DNA from: Cycas panzhihuaensis
Taxonomy: Eukaryota; Cycadophyta
Direction of reading: 5' to 3'
NCBI GenBank assembly: GCA_023213395.1
Contig: CM041465.1
Coordinates: 98,897,741 to 98,961,740 of the forward strand
DNA length: 64,000 nt
This document shows, piece after piece, positions 1 to 11,137 of this stretch (position 1 is its first letter; every line of letters begins with the position of its first letter). The notes below the pieces were generated by a model. The model worked only from the letters and a program-made list of their open reading frames with translations, did not search any database and was not told where the DNA came from. Both the position numbers and the translations under genes were made by a program.

Positions 1-64
1 ACTTCTACAACTCAAAGTTCTGGCCATTGCACTTTTCAATCTCCATCTTTGTAGTGCTTGCCAT
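1..64 (-). pseudogene. Start of a Ty1/copia gag (partial)
   Basis: Reading the minus strand from base 64, an ATG opens a frame MASTTKMEIEKCNGQNFEL, then a TAG, then K, and runs off the window edge. An N-terminus with a short Met-rich lead followed by NGxNFxLWK is typical of plant copia gag proteins, where a tryptophan is expected at the stop, so the TAG (plus bases 5-7) is probably TGG changed to TAG. It lies about 70 bases inside a primer site and LTR of the same strand, the normal gag position. Only about 20 codons are visible, so the exact copia lineage cannot be given. The assignment rests on position plus motif. Confidence 0.6.
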
Positions 65-136
65 AATCTTCACACTCAAGTTTACTGCATAAGGCTCCCA
101 CTTACCACATGGCTTCCCACAAAACTAAAATCGTTA

Positions 137-148
137 GCTCTAATACCA
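137..148 (-). other. Copia primer-binding site
   Basis: The minus strand reads TGGTATTAGAGC, one base from TGGTATCAGAGC, the complement of the initiator tRNA-Met 3' end used by most plant copia elements. It sits two bases from the LTR edge at 151. Confidence 0.75.
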
Positions 149-150
149 AA

Positions 151-643
151 TGAAGAGAAAATATAACTGTAGAAGAAATGTGATAACATAACTCTAAACT
201 ATAAAATGAACAAATAACATAAATAAATCAAACACTCAACAAAAAATACCAAGAGATTTAGGTCTAAGCATAGACCTTTTATTAATCTGAGCAACAGTTA
301 AGTAATTATATAGATGAATAAACCCCAACTCTTCTTCTTGACTCATCCATGACTATATCATCCTATTACATATGTCATTACATAAGAATATATAGATACA
401 ACATTATAAGATACTGCCTTATGGTGTTTTACAATACAATGAGCATAAGCCATGGGCTGATAAAAGACCCCCATAAGATAGCCATAAAAAAAATTCTCAG
501 GGGCTCTTGCCCCGATCGCCCACCAGGCCGTTGGCCCTGTATTCTAGGGGGGCCCTATAATAGGCCCCCAGACCCCCACAAAGGGGCTTGAGTATAATTC
601 CTATACCCATGTAACACTTACAAAGTATTTAACATATATAACA
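151..643 (-). repeat. Copia LTR (C0), 493 bp
   Basis: On the plus strand the block begins TGAAGAG and ends TATATAACA, so it has TG...CA ends. To its left lies a minus-strand primer site and the start of gag, making it the 5' LTR of an element that continues left of the window. To its right lies a minus-strand polypurine tract, making it also look like the 3' LTR of an element to the right. A GC-rich hairpin (GGGGGCC arms, about 547-569) lies inside. It is not obviously related to the LTRs of C1 and C2. Confidence 0.65.
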
Positions 644-656
644 ATCTCCCACTTGT
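644..656 (-). other. Copia polypurine tract
   Basis: The minus strand reads CAAGTGGGAGATT directly against the LTR start TGTTATATA. This is the usual plus-strand primer and 3' LTR junction of plant copia elements. Confidence 0.65.
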
Positions 657-830
657 TGAACACTTTACAAGAAAACTTGCATACACAACTATTGAATGCC
701 AAACTCACAAATATCTATTGTAATTCTACACCATCTAAATTTTCCTATGCTAACAATCTTAGTAAATGAGTTTGTAGCATTCTCTTGTATAGCAATTTTT
801 TATGGATAATCTGCCTTTTCAATATATGGC
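657..830. other. Junction between copia remnant and gypsy E1
   Basis: Low-complexity AT-rich DNA. The left part is probably untranslated copia sequence next to the polypurine tract. From about 836 the sequence matches the gag/protease junction of the gypsy family. The exact breakpoint cannot be fixed by eye. No gene is visible. Confidence 0.4.
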
Positions 831-835
831 AATCC

Positions 836-1470
836 CCAAGACCATTCTTATCTGCTTGAGTCATTACGACTTCTAAAGGGCAATTCCCTAACCTATTGGG
901 AAGGGGAAGTCCTTCTCGATTATTGACGAGTTCCATACCATGGCCCCCAAAACATCCATGATGGATGTGTTATAGATTTACCCCAAGTAGCATACTCTTC
1001 TCCTCAAGGCTTTAAGTTTAGCCGATGCTCCATCCATGCTTTGGGTACCACCCTAAACTGGGAGCCTCTCATTGCCTTTGATCTTAAAGACCTCCCTCTA
1101 ATAAGTGAAAGGAAGCACCAATGACACTATTCTTTTACCATCTCTATAGACACTCTAGAATGCACTCTTAGGAGAACAATTGTAGATAATGGTTCTTTTG
1201 TCAATGTTATGCCCTTGCATATAATGCAGGAGTTAGGTATAACATCTCTTGAGCTAGTCCTATAGTGTTGCTAAGACTATAATGGTAGCGAAAAGATCCC
1301 CTTGGAATCAATTTCTATTCCCCTCACCCTTAAGGATAAAACCATCCTCACTAACATAGTAGTCCTTAACATAAGCATGGACTATAACCTCTTGTTGGGA
1401 TAACTATAGCTTGACTAGATGGGAAGTATGTGCTCATCCCATTGGAGGTAGTAAAGTTCATCCATAAAGG
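836..1470 (+). pseudogene. E1 gag C-terminus and aspartic protease
   Basis: The first part matches the region before the protease in E2 and E4 (PKT-x-CL-HYDF, then GKxFSIIDE). The protease follows at about 1150-1440, with the active-site stretch RRTIVDNGSFVNVMPL. Gypsy proteases of this type usually carry D-S/T/N-G, so VDNGS is the catalytic loop. The conserved end DYNLLLG is followed by stops where the family has LGRPWLDQM. Stops also occur after the catalytic loop, so no intact enzyme is made. In a working element it would cut the gag-pol polyprotein inside the particle. RT follows about 1 kb downstream after a poorly conserved linker. Confidence 0.75.
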
Positions 1471-2415
1471 GTGGATGAAGGTTGTTTCCTAGGAGCCTCC
1501 TCCCACTCAATCATTACATCAATCTCATCAAGTATATCATGACCTAGCAAGGGGCAACAAGGATCCATCTACCCATTCCTTCACATATTCAATTGATGTC
1601 CCTAGCACTTCTAGATCAAAGGAAAGGCCCTCCTCGAACCTCATTCACTTATGGATACATCACTGTTCTAAGTAACCACGAGTCTTATGACGAGGATTAG
1701 GAGCCTCCTCACCCCATATCCGTCCATAACATCCATAGGAGGCACCCACTTCATCACCTATCTAGTCCTGAGCCCTAGCCGAGGACCTCTTTAGAGGAGT
1801 GTAGCACTTCTATTGCATCTAGGGAATCATGCATAGTCACTCCTACCATATGCATAGGCTCCCACTCTCCTTCATCTTCATCTACTCCACACACCTTATC
1901 GTCCTTTGCAGACAATGAGGGTGAGAAGCCTCCTATTCTATGACATAAGCAGATACCTTCCAACTCTTCCAAGGAGTCTCTAGACTATGTGGAGTGGTGG
2001 GGCAACTGCTATGGACCCATTACTCCCCCTTCATCCTATTCCTCATCACCTCTAAGTAAGACTATCCATGGGATAGATTGCTTTGAGAAAGATGAAGCTC
2101 TATTAGAACATCTAGTGGGCTCTGTATCCAACCTCCTTTTTGGCTACCATAAACTTGGTTTCTAGAAAATCTTAGCCCTAGGGTCATCCCTAGCTGACCG
2201 AGATCAATCTAGCATTCGCCTACCTCCTTCCACTGACTAAGCTCCCCTCCACTTTGAAGAGGGAAATGCCATGTGTATGGGGGCAACCAAGGATATCGTC
2301 CTCACCCCTAGTAAGGTCATAAAGGTGGGAGCAGAATATACATCTAAGGAAGTAAAGGAATACACCCTCCTTTCCCAAGAGTTCTGTAATATCTTTGCAT
2401 AGATCTATTTAAACA
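1471..2415 (+). pseudogene. E1 protease-RT linker of pol
   Basis: A reading frame with sparse stops continues from the protease toward RT. It is rich in Ser, Pro and Glu, with a more ordered stretch near 2290-2410 (KVIKVGAEYTSKEVKEY, then LLSQEF) that is typical of the segment just before gypsy RT. The matching place in E2 and E4 is where their internal deletion begins. No separate function is assigned. Confidence 0.55.
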
Positions 2416-3230
2416 TGAAGGGAATAGATCCCTCCATTATTACCCACAATCTCATAACTATCTTGGGTGCTTGCCCCATGTGGAAAAAATAGTGCCCTCT
2501 CCATCCCAAACTATCTACCGTAGTGAAAATGGAAGTGGAAAATTTTCTTAACAAGTTCCTAAATACAAGACTAATTACTTCTATTAATTACCCTAAGTGG
2601 GTATCTAATATTGTTCCTGTCACCAAGAAAAATGAGATGATCTAAATTTGCATTGATTTTTGGGACATAAATAATGCCTATCCTAAGGATAACTTTTCTT
2701 TGCCATTTATTGATTAGATCATTGATCAGATAATAGATTTTGAAGTCATGTCCTTAATGTATGGCTTCTCTAGGTATAACCAAATACAAATATCCCTTGA
2801 AGACCGTTAGAAGATAGCTTTCACCATCCCATGGGATGTGTTTACCTACAAGGTAATTCCATTTAGAAATGCAAGAGCCACTTATCAAAGGGAAATGCAG
2901 TTTGTTTTCCATGACCTCATAAATAAGATTCTTGAGATTTTTATGGATGACATGATGGGCCTCTCCTACAAGAGATCCCACCACCCTGAGGATTTACATG
3001 TTATCTTTACACGATGCCATAAATACCATGTTAGTTTGAACCCACTCAAATGTGTATTCACCGTGACCATCGATAAGCTTTTAGGTTTCCTTATCTCCAA
3101 ACAAGGGATCCAGATTGATCCCAACAAGGTCAAAGCCATTCTTGACATGCCCCCACCTAAAATGCAAAGCTAAATTAAGTCATTTTTATGTAGGCTAGGT
3201 TTCCTTAGGCATTTCTTGGTATACTCTACC
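2416..3230 (+). pseudogene. E1 reverse transcriptase domain
   Basis: The frame carries the ordered gypsy RT motifs: PKWVSNIVPVTKK, then ICIDF, NNAYPKDNFSLP, YNQIQISLEDR, TYKVIPFRNARATYQR, the catalytic IFMDDMMG (YxDD box with Phe) and LLGFLIS. It would copy element RNA into DNA. Stops interrupt it, for example TAG at 2808-2810 at the place of a conserved Trp after EDR, and another before ICIDF. The stretch 2838-3173 is open and covers the catalytic half. RNase H follows directly. Family assignment is firm; the gene is dead. Confidence 0.88.
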
Positions 3231-3720
3231 ATAAAAGGCAAACCTCTAACTAATTTGCTAAAGAAGGGGGCCCCATTTATATGGTTTGTCAAATCTTAGG
3301 AAGTATTTTAAGAGCTCAAAAAAGCCTTAGCCTTCACCCTAGGGCCCCAATCCTAGCACTCCCTCTCTTTGATCGCTTATTCATTCTTTATACCTTGATT
3401 ATTGATGATCTATTAGAAGCCATACTAGCCCATAAAGATGATTTAGGGATTGAGCATGTTATATATTTAACTAGCCACACATTAGTGGTAGTTGAATTAA
3501 ACTACTCTCCTACTAAAAAGGAATGCCTAGCCTTGCTCCATGTAACTAAGAAGTTAAGACATTACTTCCTTGGGAACACCACCCACGTGATTATACAATC
3601 TATTCCATTAAGATATCTTTTAACCTAATCTAACTTGATTAGAAGGATAGGTAAATGGGTCATCCTTCTTCAAGAATATGACCTCAAAATCATTAATTGA
3701 AAATTAAAGAAAGGAATGGT
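3231..3720 (+). pseudogene. E1 gypsy RNase H domain (first RNase H)
   Basis: Follows RT through the usual connection (GKPLTNLLKKGAPF-W). The domain proper reads LFILYTLIIDDLLEAILA, IYLTSHTLVVVELNYSPTKK, ECLALL and LRHYFLG, matching the gypsy RNase H pattern with YxxxEKECLA (here TKKECLA). This is the family's normal RNase H, distinct from the second one near the 3' LTR. It degrades RNA in RNA/DNA hybrids during reverse transcription. Stops occur at 3627-3629 and in the first part. Confidence 0.82.
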
Positions 3721-3889
3721 GGTTTCTGAGCAACTAGCCAATGCCCCTATTCCAAACCTTTCAAACCTCCTAGTTGATGATTCTTTACCTAACAAGCCTA
3801 TCCTTACCATCCAAGACTCGTCACCCCATCCACTAGCCAATAGCAAATGGTATGGGGATATCATGTAATATCTTACCTAGCAATAATAC

Positions 3890-5142
3890 CCCCCTAATGC
3901 TAGCAATAATGTAAAGTTATATGTTAGGGCTATAACTAGGTAATATTTTCTCATAAAGGAAGTATTGTATAAGAGATCTTTTGATGGGATTCTCCTCCAC
4001 TGTGTCAATCCTAATGAAGTGGACCAAATCCTTCATGAGTATCATAGTGGCATTTGTAGAGTCCATTTTGGGGGCCAATCCATGGCCTAGAGGATCCTTT
4101 GCATGGGCTACTACTGGCTTTCCCTCTTCAAGGACGCCCATGCTTATGCTCAGTATTGTTGAGGGTGCTAAGAGCATGTTAATATCATCCGCTCATCTTT
4201 TGAGGCCTTGCATCCTATTATTTCCCCATGGCCTTTTTTCCAATGGGGATTAGACCTTATTGGAGCTCTAAATCTGCCCTCATCGTCACAACATAAGTTT
4301 ATCTTAACTGTGATAAAATACTTTGCCAAATAGGCTGAAGTAGTCTCATTGTCATCTACTACTGGAAAGATCATTACCACCTTTATCTATCAACATTTTA
4401 TCTATTGATTTAGGGTCCCAGACATCCTGATCACAGATAATGGTATACCTTTTTGCAATAAGGAGATGGATGAACTTTGTGAGAAGTTTAAGATATCTCA
4501 CAAGTCCTCCTCTTCTTTTTACCCCCAGGCCAATGGCTAAATTGAATCATTCAACAAAATCCTTATCAATATTCTAAAGAAAATGATTATCCAATCCTAA
4601 AGGAATTGGCACCTTCAACTCCCTCTTCCTTTATTGGATTATCATACTTTTATTTACATCATGATAAGGATGACCCTATTCTCCCTTGTGTATGGGATCA
4701 AAGTGATCCTCCCTTTGGAAGTTGAGATCCCTTCCTTACGAGTTTCTCTTAGGGGTCTTGTTGATAAGAAATCATATCACCAAGCCTGCCTCCTTAATCT
4801 CAAAGCCTTAGATAATAAATGCTTGGCCACATACCAAGCGAACCTCACCTCTAAGGCTAGGGCATAAAGGATGTATGATAAACATCTATGTCCTCATACA
4901 CTAAACCCTAAGGGCCATGTCCTCAAACTTGAGTACCTCCATGATCATCTATCCAAGTTTGGGCCCAAGTGGGTTAGTCCCTTTATCATCCTTGAGAGCC
5001 TCGATAATAGCGCATATAGGATAGTGACATTAGAAGGTCTTGAATTCAAGAAATCCATAAATGGAAAATTCTTAAAGAAGTTTTATGTACGACCCTTTCT
5101 ACTTTTGAGTAGAATAGTCATACTTTCCTTCACTCTGAAATG
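3890..5142 (+). pseudogene. E1 integrase
   Basis: A partly kept zinc-binding part (LHEYHSGICRVHFGG with a later C-x2-C-like stretch) is followed by the catalytic core: WGLDLIGAL (first Asp), ILITDNGIPF (second Asp) and the ANG-stop-IES box (Glu). The C-terminal part (4634-5142) has long open stretches ending KFLKKFYVRP, the usual pol end in this group. No chromodomain is seen after it, which argues against a chromovirus and fits Tat-like elements. Several stops, including one just before the catalytic Glu box, disable it. It would insert the DNA copy into the genome. Confidence 0.85.
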
Positions 5143-5909
5143 AGCCTAAACTACTGCTCTAGGCACACCATTGTTCCCACTAGTCAAAGGTCCAATGATT
5201 GTTTGGAGTGGCTCTCTATTCTCTTGATTTCATTGTTTTAGTATTGTATCTCTTGTCTCCTTTCTAAAGGAGTCCTTATGTTTTCCTAGTTAGTCAAGTG
5301 AACCATATTAGCTTCTGAGCATGCTATCACTTCCTAACCTAGGCCCTCTATATTCAAGTATCTCTATCCCTAGTTATTACTTCCTTGGCATATACACCTT
5401 GTTCCATCTTTGGAATCTATGTGTCACCCTCACCTAGTCCCATATATAACCATCTATTTTATATAGCAATCATGTATGCCTAATATGAGTGTAGCATTGC
5501 ATAAAAGGAAGCATACGAGTATGACCTATATGTAATGCAATCAAAACCATAATATAACAACTAAATCAAGCCATGTAAGTGCATAATCCCTCATGTATCT
5601 GTGTATCTATATCCATGTATACCTATATCTATTTTTATCTATGATCATAAATAGAACAAACTACATCATAAATAAAATAACAACATCATAGACATAATGA
5701 ACAACATTATTATATATCAAAATGAGATACCAAATTATATATATATATATAATCATATGGTACATCATCTTGACAATGTGCCTAAGGAAGGCAAAATCCT
5801 TATATGGAGGAGTACAATCATGCATCTGTGTATGATAAAGAAACTCCCTACATGTCTGAAGCTTTCTTGCCAAAATACATAATACAAAAATATCTAGGGT
5901 GCTCTACTC
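5143..5909. other. E1 spacer after pol
   Basis: Non-coding. The segment around 5128-5155 (TTCACTCTGAAATGAGCC) reappears on the minus strand of E2 near 25915 and marks the right edge of the E2/E4 pol deletion. An AT dinucleotide run lies at about 5738-5752. Confidence 0.5.
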
Positions 5910-6520
5910 TTATGGGGTGTCATCCCCTCGCCTGCCCAATCCATCATCGGGAGACCACATCTTTCCCAGGCTCCTCTGGTGCCTCTGCGAGGTCCCAACC
6001 TCACTCTCCTCATCTCATGCCCTCTATTGGCTCATGGTCATCATGTATGTCCTATTATGTGACAATCAAGTAGTCATCTGGTTGACCAAGTGGTCGTACC
6101 ACTCCTGTAGGTAGTCCCTCTTAGTCAGGGCATGATCTCGCTTCCTCTCCACCTTGCAGAGCTTCTCCTCCAATACGATGACCTGTACTTAGCTCCTTGC
6201 ATCACCTCTCACTCCTCGTGGTTGAGCCTTCAGCTCTTGCACCTTGCCCAGTAACAAATCCCTCTCTGCTAGTAATCGATCCCTCTCTGCCTGTAGGCCA
6301 TCCTAAGCATGTTATAGCTAGCTCATCCTCACTCGGTACTCTTATGTCTCGGTAGCCCATATATCCCATGCTCATATTAGAGAGGTAAATGAAATTGTGT
6401 GTGGCCATGTTGATCAAGGCTCCTCACTCTCCATAATGGGAGGTTGTCCCTAATATACTCATGGGAATAACTTGTGAACTATCTCCTCTATTAGCCTCAC
6501 CATCTCAACACCACCTACCA
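5910..6520 (-). pseudogene. E1 antisense ORF2, coiled-coil protein
   Basis: On the strand opposite to pol. The frame begins near VVEMVRLIEEIV and contains heptad-like, charged repeats: ERDRLLAERDLLLGKVQELK, then VLEEKLCKVERKRDHALTKRD. It ends at a TAA (plus bases 5910-5912). E2 (24605-25203) and E4 (57945 onward) have the same protein with similar coiled-coil character and a Pro/Arg-rich tail. It follows the PMD-like ORF1 after an AT-rich gap of about 100 bases, so it is either a second exon or a second ORF. No enzyme motif is seen. Stops are present. Confidence 0.55.
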
Positions 6521-6623
6521 AACCATGCATATCATGTGTCAGTCTAAAATATATATAGTAGCATATCAAAGTATAAGTATCTGAGGAAGTAATAACTAAT
6601 TAAAATAAAAGCTCAAGGTGGAA

Positions 6624-7787
6624 TCAAAGGAGAATCTCATCTCTTGAGATAGCCAGCTCCTCCTCTCTCATGATCTCCTGATTTGCTGCTCCCTCAGCTA
6701 CTGCCTCTACCTCCTCAACCCTTGGTACCACCTCTTCACCCTCCTCGCGAGCTACTAGGGCATCTCCTCCCTCTATTCCCTTAGCTCTAGGGACCTCTCT
6801 CTCCCTGCAGCTATTATTGTCTCTATTATCACCCTAAAAGCTACTACCACCATTGGGAATCTATTAGCAACTCCCTCACCTACCTCTGCACCTCCCTCTG
6901 ACTCTATTATAGTGCCTCCATCTTCTCCCTCCTCATATCTACCATCCTTTGTATCATCATCTAACTCCCTCCCCTTCTCATCACTCGCTTAGTGGATTGC
7001 TCAATTGGATCACTCGATAAGGATCTTCTATGTAGTCATTGAGTGTGAGTAGGTCTAATGAGGTGGCCACCATAGATCATCTCATATGCACTTGGTCCTC
7101 TATGCCCCTAAAGCATGTCTGCCATCTGTGAACTGTAGGTGTGCTGGCAGATATCAGGTGGGGTCCTCTTGCTACAACCGGTCCTCCAAAATAATTAAAG
7201 AACTAGCATTATAGTAGTGTGTAGTAAGAGAAACCACCCCTCCCAATTATCCTAATCTAGTCTAGCTAAGCCACTACATTAGTCATTATCAATATAGCCC
7301 ATCAAATCTCTCTCACCTCACGTCTCTGTATGGTGGTCATCTAACCACCAAGAATATCCCTGTAGTTCTGTTTCTAGGAAATCTAGGATAGAATAGCAAG
7401 TGTGATAAATTTCCTTACCCGAGGAACCCCAAACAAAACCATAGCCTGCACAAAGACTCCTCTTTGATCCCATCTATTCTTGTTAGCCAAAATTTTGGCT
7501 ACCTCTCAATGGGTGGCCTCTATGTTAGGCAGGATGCTTAATGAAGCTGGTGCACCTCTAACTAGCACCCCGAGTATCCTTCAGATGTCCTTTGGAGTGA
7601 TGTTAACACCCCCCACCTATGGGAGATGAGAAACATACCTCCTCCTATCCCAGTATACCACTATGTCCACCAGAAGCCTTTGATCAGACCCATACTGTGG
7701 TGTTGTAATGATCTTTAGTAGCTTGTATTGTTGTAGTATGTCTCTCTCCTATTGGCTCATCATCTTGATGAAGCTATTCATGGCCAT
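6624..7787 (-). pseudogene. E1 antisense ORF1, plant-mobile-domain-like
   Basis: Opposite to pol, starting at an ATG at 7787 (MAMNSFIKMMSQ). The core reads QRLLVDIVVYWDRRRYVSHLP, then VGGVNITPKDI and RILGVLVRGAPASL. A (H/Y)xFHLPxGExTxTLxDVxxLLGLP-type opening is the mark of the plant mobile domain (PMD; MAIN/MAIL family), which is also known from transposable elements. The rest (NRWDQRGVFVQAMVLFGVPRVRK) is shared with E2 and E4 but is not a PMD motif I know. It ends at a TGA (6624-6626) that all three copies share. In-frame stops at the Gln after HLP and elsewhere make it a pseudogene. Confidence 0.6.
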
Positions 7788-7929
7788 CCTGATGTTATCA
7801 TGATTATCAATTATGAAAATAGCTTGTAGACATCCATAAACCACCATTCAGTCCCTTATGACCTAACTATCACGTCATGTCCTCTCCTAGATGGCTTAGG
7901 TCAACTAAAACTAGGTTGAGCTATCCAAA

Positions 7930-8100
7930 TAAGTAAGTTTCTTTTTTTTTTTTTCCCTTAATTATTATTTACCCCGTGTCAATATCTATAGTACATAGAT
8001 ATTGATGCATGCCCCGCTAAGATTTATTCTGGTCTTAGTAGGCCCTACAGTAAACTTTACAACACTATAGCAAATGTCGCAGGGCCATGGTTACCCCCCC
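7930..8100 (-). promoter_or_regulatory. E1 leader of the antisense ORF with U3-like palindrome
   Basis: Just upstream of ORF1 in its own sense. Bases 8041-8090 hold CAGTAAACTTTAC and its imperfect inverted partner GCAAATGTCGC, the same motif found in the U3 of all gypsy LTRs here. An A/T-rich run follows toward the ORF (poly-T on plus at about 7941-7954). Possible promoter of the antisense gene; inferred only. Confidence 0.4.
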
Positions 8101-9062
8101 TAAAAGGGGGGAGGGGGTGGCCCTAAAAATCCTAAAAACTTTTCCTGGTGGACCTAACTTGGTCCACTAGGATGAGGGCTACCTAATACCCTAGTTGTCC
8201 CTCTCCTTGCAGCTCCAATAAGCTCTAAGGGGTCCTTATGGGCCTTATGGGGCCCAATTTTTCAAAATTAAGCATTAAAATTTAATAACTAAAAAGTAGG
8301 GTTAAAGGCAAGATCCACTCACTAGATCTAGTTTGATGGCTACCATCTCTCTCTCCTAGTCCTAATGGCTATGTCCCCATCGAAATCTAATGGTTAGATC
8401 TCTCGTAGTGAGCCTACAAAGTATGGTAAAGCCTAGCTACTCAAAGGAAGGGGCTCTAGATTGCATGAGAGGCATGTGAAAATGAAATCTATTTTCACCC
8501 CCTTGCCCCCTTTTATTCGTGGGTCCTTCTGAGGTACCACCTCTTTTTCCTCTAAAAGGATAGCCCTTATGACCCTTTTCTCACCCTCATCCTTCTTTCC
8601 TTTAGGGCTCGAGCCTTGTTATGCCCCTAAAACTTCCTTTTTTACCCTTTTATATGCATTTATGGTGAGTTTCTTTAGCTCCCACCACCTTGATTTTCAT
8701 ACCTCTCCAAACCTACCCTTGTTTATACTTTGTTGGCTCATTTTGATGTTTTGACTCTATTTCTGCTATCTATTTGAGCCTCTAAGGCCCTGAGTGAGAT
8801 CTTATCCTCCATCTAGGCTCCCATTAGCCCTGTTATACCCTCCCAGGATTGTTAAAAGAGTGTGTTTTAGTTGATTCTTGACCCTTCCATTAGGTAGGCC
8901 CTCCAAGAGCCTGGTAGCCGACCCTTAGGGCTCTCCTATCCCTTTATTACTTATACATCTAGTTGTTTTGAGGCATTATAGCCCCATTATCACCTTTTTT
9001 CACCTCAGTAGGGCTATTACCAGTTTTCTTTATAATGTGATCTAAACTCCCTCTTTTTTGCC
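8101..9062. other. E1 spacer between antisense gene and second RNase H
   Basis: Matches the equivalent spacers of E2 (about 22070-22950) and E4 (about 55430-56300), including the block around the plant-rich GATCCACTCACTAGATCTAG at about 8303-8322. No coding frame longer than about 60 codons makes sense. No function is seen. Confidence 0.45.
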
Positions 9063-9141
9063 ATGGTTCTATTCCACGACAACTCTGGACCCTCCATAGT
9101 TGCATGGATCCTCCGCAATCTCTTTGGGAATGACTACATGA
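9063..9141 (+). pseudogene. E1 second RNase H, N-terminal piece
   Basis: Opens MVLFHDNSGPSIVAWILRN, the start of the second RNase H also seen in E2, E3 and E4 (MALFIFTDDGSRSNPGPS in E2). About eight residues, including the first catalytic Asp-Gly-Ser, are missing here. It stops abruptly at the left edge of the solo LTR and continues at 12092 without loss, so the LTR inserted inside the codons. Confidence 0.75.
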
Positions 9142-9680
9142 TGTCTCCTAGTTACTGGGAATGGATATGGATGGGTTGGCTCAGGTAAGAATAGGTATAT
9201 TTCCATCTCCCTTCTTAGCCATTTCAGGAGATATATTGAAACGTTGCTTAATCTACTACATGATTTAGTGCCTCATCTTTGTGATTGCCATACATCTTGT
9301 TGCTTGATCATGCTGCACATCTTTATCCTATGATGACCCGTGGGAAATGCTCCTCCTCAAGGCATGCATCCCTAAGGCACCTTACAACCCTCTGCTGCAC
9401 CTCCATATTGCCTCGAGTATTAACCAATTCGTGTGATCCGCTCACACCTTTCTCACCTTATCGTAACTCTTAGCATTTCACTATGAGTGGTCAACATTTT
9501 GTGTCCATCCATAGGTCTCTTGGGAGCCCTACCTCTCAAAGCCCTATCCGGTCTAGCCTATTTACTCACTTGGACTGTCCTTAGCCACTTGGATAGGAGT
9601 GCCAGCCCCTCCTAGGCCTAGGATACCCCCTCCTAGGGCCCCCAAGACCTCTATTTCCCTTTTTATTGATCCTGGTCCCA

Positions 9681-9742
9681 TACTGTGACAAATTCTATGG
9701 TACCGCAAAGTTTTCTATGGTATCACAAAGTTTACCATAGTG
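9681..9742 (+). promoter_or_regulatory. U3 palindrome, solo LTR
   Basis: Two linked copies of a palindrome centred on GGTACC/GGTATC with AAACTT-type and CAAAGTTT arms, about 540 bases into the LTR. See the finding on this motif. Confidence 0.6.
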
Positions 9743-9871
9743 CGACTATTTATCTCTATTTTTTTTAATCTTCCATGGAAATTTTCATATTTTTCGTGAA
9801 ATTTCCACATGGATTAGTCATTGCCTGAGTCCCAGCCTAACCTTAATCGGTCAATTAGAGCTAGGGTTGAG

Positions 9872-9878
9872 TATAAAG
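9872..9878 (+). promoter_or_regulatory. TATA box, solo LTR
   Basis: TATAAAG about 730 bases into the LTR and about 190 bases after the palindrome. The equivalent place in E2 and E3 also has a TATA element. Confidence 0.6.
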
Positions 9879-11137
9879 CCTAAAAAACCCCTTATTTCTT
9901 CCTCTTACACTCTCTAATAATCTCATACAACTCTCTTTCTCCTGCTCTTCTACCACCTCTACAAGCTTCCTCCTGTAGGAAATGCCCTGCATCTACTGAG
10001 ATCTCCTAGACTCTACCTTCCACAACTCTAGTTCATGGAACTTATCTCATCAAGGAGCCTCACCAAGTGAAGACGCCATTCAAAGCTTGCATTCACAGGC
10101 ATATATCAGGTTTCTTCTTTAGATTTTATAGGGATTCTCCTACAAGCACATAGATCAGCTTCATCCTACGCTGCTCTCAGGTAGGCCTATTGTAAACTTA
10201 GCCTAGCAGGTAGCTCTTTGTGTTTCTCTTCATGTCATTTCCTTAGAACTCCTTTGAAAGTTGAGATCTTTTCCATATATCTATTATTTTGAGTCCTTCC
10301 TAGCTTATGCAGGAGATATTTCCCTGCGGTTTTCCTTTCATATTTGCTTTTTTCTTTCCATTGTCTCTCTGGTCTCTCCAAGAGGGTTGTGAGGTGAGCC
10401 ACTTAAGGTGTAAGTGAACGAAGCACTCGGTGGGTTCCGTACCCTACAAGGTTGGCTTCCCAAGGGGAAATCCCCTTTCTCCTCCTTTGCTCTCCTCCTT
10501 ATGTCCTGCTTGGGCCACCGGATGACCCCAGAAAGGAGGCTATTGCTGGAACCAGTGTATGTAGCCCCTTGCTACACTATTTCTAGCCTTAAGAGCCCCA
10601 TACCAGTAGGGTATTTCATCCCCCTAGTGGTGTTATATCCCTCTTTTACCACTCCCTTACTAGGTGTTATGCATGATATATACCATAATTTTGGTAACAC
10701 TTACAATGTTTCTAATTTCTATAGCATTTGCTCTTTTCACTATCAACTACCATATAGGCTTCCTAAACCTACCACCCTTATATTGAAAGGTAGCGCGGAG
10801 GTACTTGCATAAGAGGGTTAGCTATTCCGAGGCTAACTACTAGCACCCATTACTTGTTGCAACTTGTGTTGTTAAATATCTTGTGTTGTTTCCAGCACTT
10901 TGCTTGCAACTTTTGGCACTTTATCTCATATATATGTATATGCATCTACTTGGTATTCTAGTAGCCCTTGAAGGAAGGGAAAGAAAACCTTATGTTTGTA
11001 GGTTTCATCACAACATTTATGGAAAGTAAAAGGCACTTCAATCTAGGTAAGTCTTCACCTTTCTCCTTTTTCATTTCACTTCCTCGCATAGTTGTCTTAT
11101 TTTCTTTTGTCCTTTCTGGTTTCTTTTCTTTTGTATA

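Noticed and set aside
349-591. 80-codon open frame on plus in the copia LTR
   Set aside because: Lies inside the C0 LTR, has no known motif and a GC-rich low-complexity end; chance frame.
5738-5752. AT run as a possible matrix attachment or hairpin site
   Set aside because: Too short and of simple composition; nothing supports a function.
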